Shown: positions 6,036-7,065 of the stretch, in pieces
How the letters are laid out: every line of letters starts with the position of its first letter
How positions within the stretch are numbered: position 1 is the first letter of the stretch
Origin: Bacteroidia bacterium
Lineage (GTDB): Bacteria > Bacteroidota > Bacteroidia > JAESSM01 > NORP286
Length of the DNA stretch: 7,065 bases
Direction of reading: 5' to 3'
NCBI GenBank assembly: GCA_016764115.1
Contig: JAESSM010000231.1
Coordinates: 1-7,065 of the forward strand
Notes under the pieces: model-generated
What the model was told of the DNA's origin: nothing
What the model saw: only the letters and a program-made list of their open reading frames with translations
The model's database searches: none
Position numbers and translations under genes: made by a program

Positions 6036-7065
6036 ATGAACCGCACAACCTTTATTTGTCTATCAATACTATTTGTATTTACTCCATTGTTGGCTTTATC
6101 ACAAATAAAAGCTTCTTCGAGTGACGAAATATTGAACTCCATAAAAACAAGAAAAGCTCATGAGGAAACCTCTTTGTTAAAAGATTACGAAGTTAGATGC
6201 ATTGGTCCAGTGGTAATGAGCGGGAGAATAACTGACATTGTTGTTAACCCAAATAACATAAAACATTTCTATGTTGGATTTGCTTCTGCAGGTATTTTTG
6301 AAACGTGGAATAATGGAGCTTCGTTTAAGCCTATCTTTGATAATTATGGAGCATTAGGTATTGGTGATCTTGCAATTTCGCAATCTAACCCTAAAATTTT
6401 ATACGCAGGAACAGGAGAAAACAACAGTAGTCGCTCGAGTTATGCAGGTTCAGGAATTTACAGATCTGATGATAGTGGGCAGTCATGGAAGCATTTAGGA
6501 TTAACCAATACGCAGCATATAAGCAAAATTATTATTCATCCAACAAATCCTGAAATTGTTTGGGTTGCCAGTATTGGTGCATTGTATTCTGAAAATAAAG
6601 AAAGGGGAGTTTATAAATCAACTGATGGTGGCAAAACCTGGAATCAAACTTTGTTTGTTTCTGAAAGTGTTGGAATAATTGACCTTGTAATCCATCCAAC
6701 CGATCCGAAAAAACTTTGGGCATCAAGCTGGGAACGTAATAGAAAAGCTTGGCATTTTGATGGTGACGGAATTGGCACAGCAATTTATCATTCAAGCGAT
6801 GGTGGAACAACATGGGCAAAATCTATGAATGGACTCCCCGGAAATGAAAAAAACGGAAGAATTGGATTGGCAATTAGTAAATCAAATCCGGATGTACTGT
6901 TTGCGGTTATGGATAACCAAGAAGAGTTTAAGGAAGATGAAGAAGAAATGGACACTACTAAAATCATCCTGAAAGATCTTGTCGAAATATCAGTTGAAGA
7001 TTTTTCAAAACTTGATAGTAAAAAGTTAGATACTCTTTTGAAAGATAAAGGATTTCCTAAAGAAT
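6036..7065 (+). CDS. Secreted BNR/VPS10-type beta-propeller protein (3' truncated by window)
   Basis: The first 343 codons are visible and the frame is open at the right edge. Residues 1-23 form a Sec signal peptide: MNRTT, a hydrophobic core FICLSILFVFTPLLAL, and probable cleavage near LALSQ. The mature part begins with a family-typical segment (GRITDIVVNP at 63-72, then VGFASAGIFETWNNG). Asp-box/BNR repeats follow: SDDSGQSW (144-151), STDGGKTW (195-202) and SSDGGTTW (253-260). Each is preceded by an H/S-P-x-[ND]-P blade motif (IIIHPTNPEIVW, LVIHPTDPKKLW). Such repeats build sortilin/VPS10-like beta-propellers. Bacteroidota members, often labelled glycosyl hydrolase or sortilin-like, are usually around 900-1100 residues, but activity is generally unproven. 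A Glu/Asp/Lys-rich stretch from about residue 294 interrupts the repeats. No functional link to the upstream signalling genes is evident. Confidence 0.88.
   Translation, partial: MNRTTFICLSILFVFTPLLALSQIKASSSDEILNSIKTRKAHEETSLLKDYEVRCIGPVVMSGRITDIVVNPNNIKHFYVGFASAGIFETWNNGASFKPIFDNYGALGIGDLAISQSNPKILYAGTGENNSSRSSYAGSGIYRSDDSGQSWKHLGLTNTQHISKIIIHPTNPEIVWVASIGALYSENKERGVYKSTDGGKTWNQTLFVSESVGIIDLVIHPTDPKKLWASSWERNRKAWHFDGDGIGTAIYHSSDGGTTWAKSMNGLPGNEKNGRIGLAISKSNPDVLFAVMDNQEEFKEDEEEMDTTKIILKDLVEISVEDFSKLDSKKLDTLLKDKGFPKE

Noticed and set aside
6532..6819. Minus-strand open frame of 95 codons
   Set aside because: It lies antisense inside the BNR-repeat gene, whose + strand frame has a signal peptide and clear Asp-box repeats. 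The antisense product has no recognisable domain.

Overview
The window reads as a low-GC chromosomal segment of a free-living Bacteroidota bacterium, most likely of the Cytophagales type. This assignment is inference. It rests on strong A/T bias, no clear Shine-Dalgarno sequences before the starts, TTTG / TAnnTTTG-like promoter elements, a REC-PAS-HisKA-HATPase-REC-HPt hybrid kinase, and a secreted BNR-repeat protein of a type common in that phylum. All genes lie on the + strand.

Region 1 (1-1566) is a compact, overlapping gene group. It contains the C-terminal part of an ECF-type RNA polymerase sigma factor cut by the left edge, a four-helix membrane protein that may be its anti-sigma partner, and a GPP34 (GOLPH3-like) protein. 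A gap of about 225 bp follows with no gene.

Region 2 (1792-5984) is the signalling core. A large soluble hybrid histidine kinase holds a complete internal phosphorelay: an N-terminal receiver, PAS, HisKA, HATPase, a second receiver and HPt. After 104 bp with a candidate promoter come four tightly packed genes in an alternating pattern: REC with a C-terminal membrane helix, a SiaC/DUF1987 protein, a stand-alone REC, and a second SiaC/DUF1987 protein. The two pairs look like a tandem duplication. My ungapped hand alignment of the two SiaC-like proteins gives about 48 identities over 113 positions. In Pseudomonas aeruginosa, SiaC is a phospho-switch protein that activates the diguanylate cyclase SiaD and is controlled by the kinase SiaB and the phosphatase SiaA. 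No SiaA, SiaB or SiaD is visible here. A reasonable hypothesis is that a two-component phosphorelay and its receivers control, or are controlled by, SiaC-type switches, with one branch held at the membrane.

Region 3 (6036-7065) is the first 343 codons of a secreted VPS10/BNR-type beta-propeller protein that runs off the right edge. I saw no RNA genes, mobile elements, CRISPR arrays or convincing intrinsic terminators.
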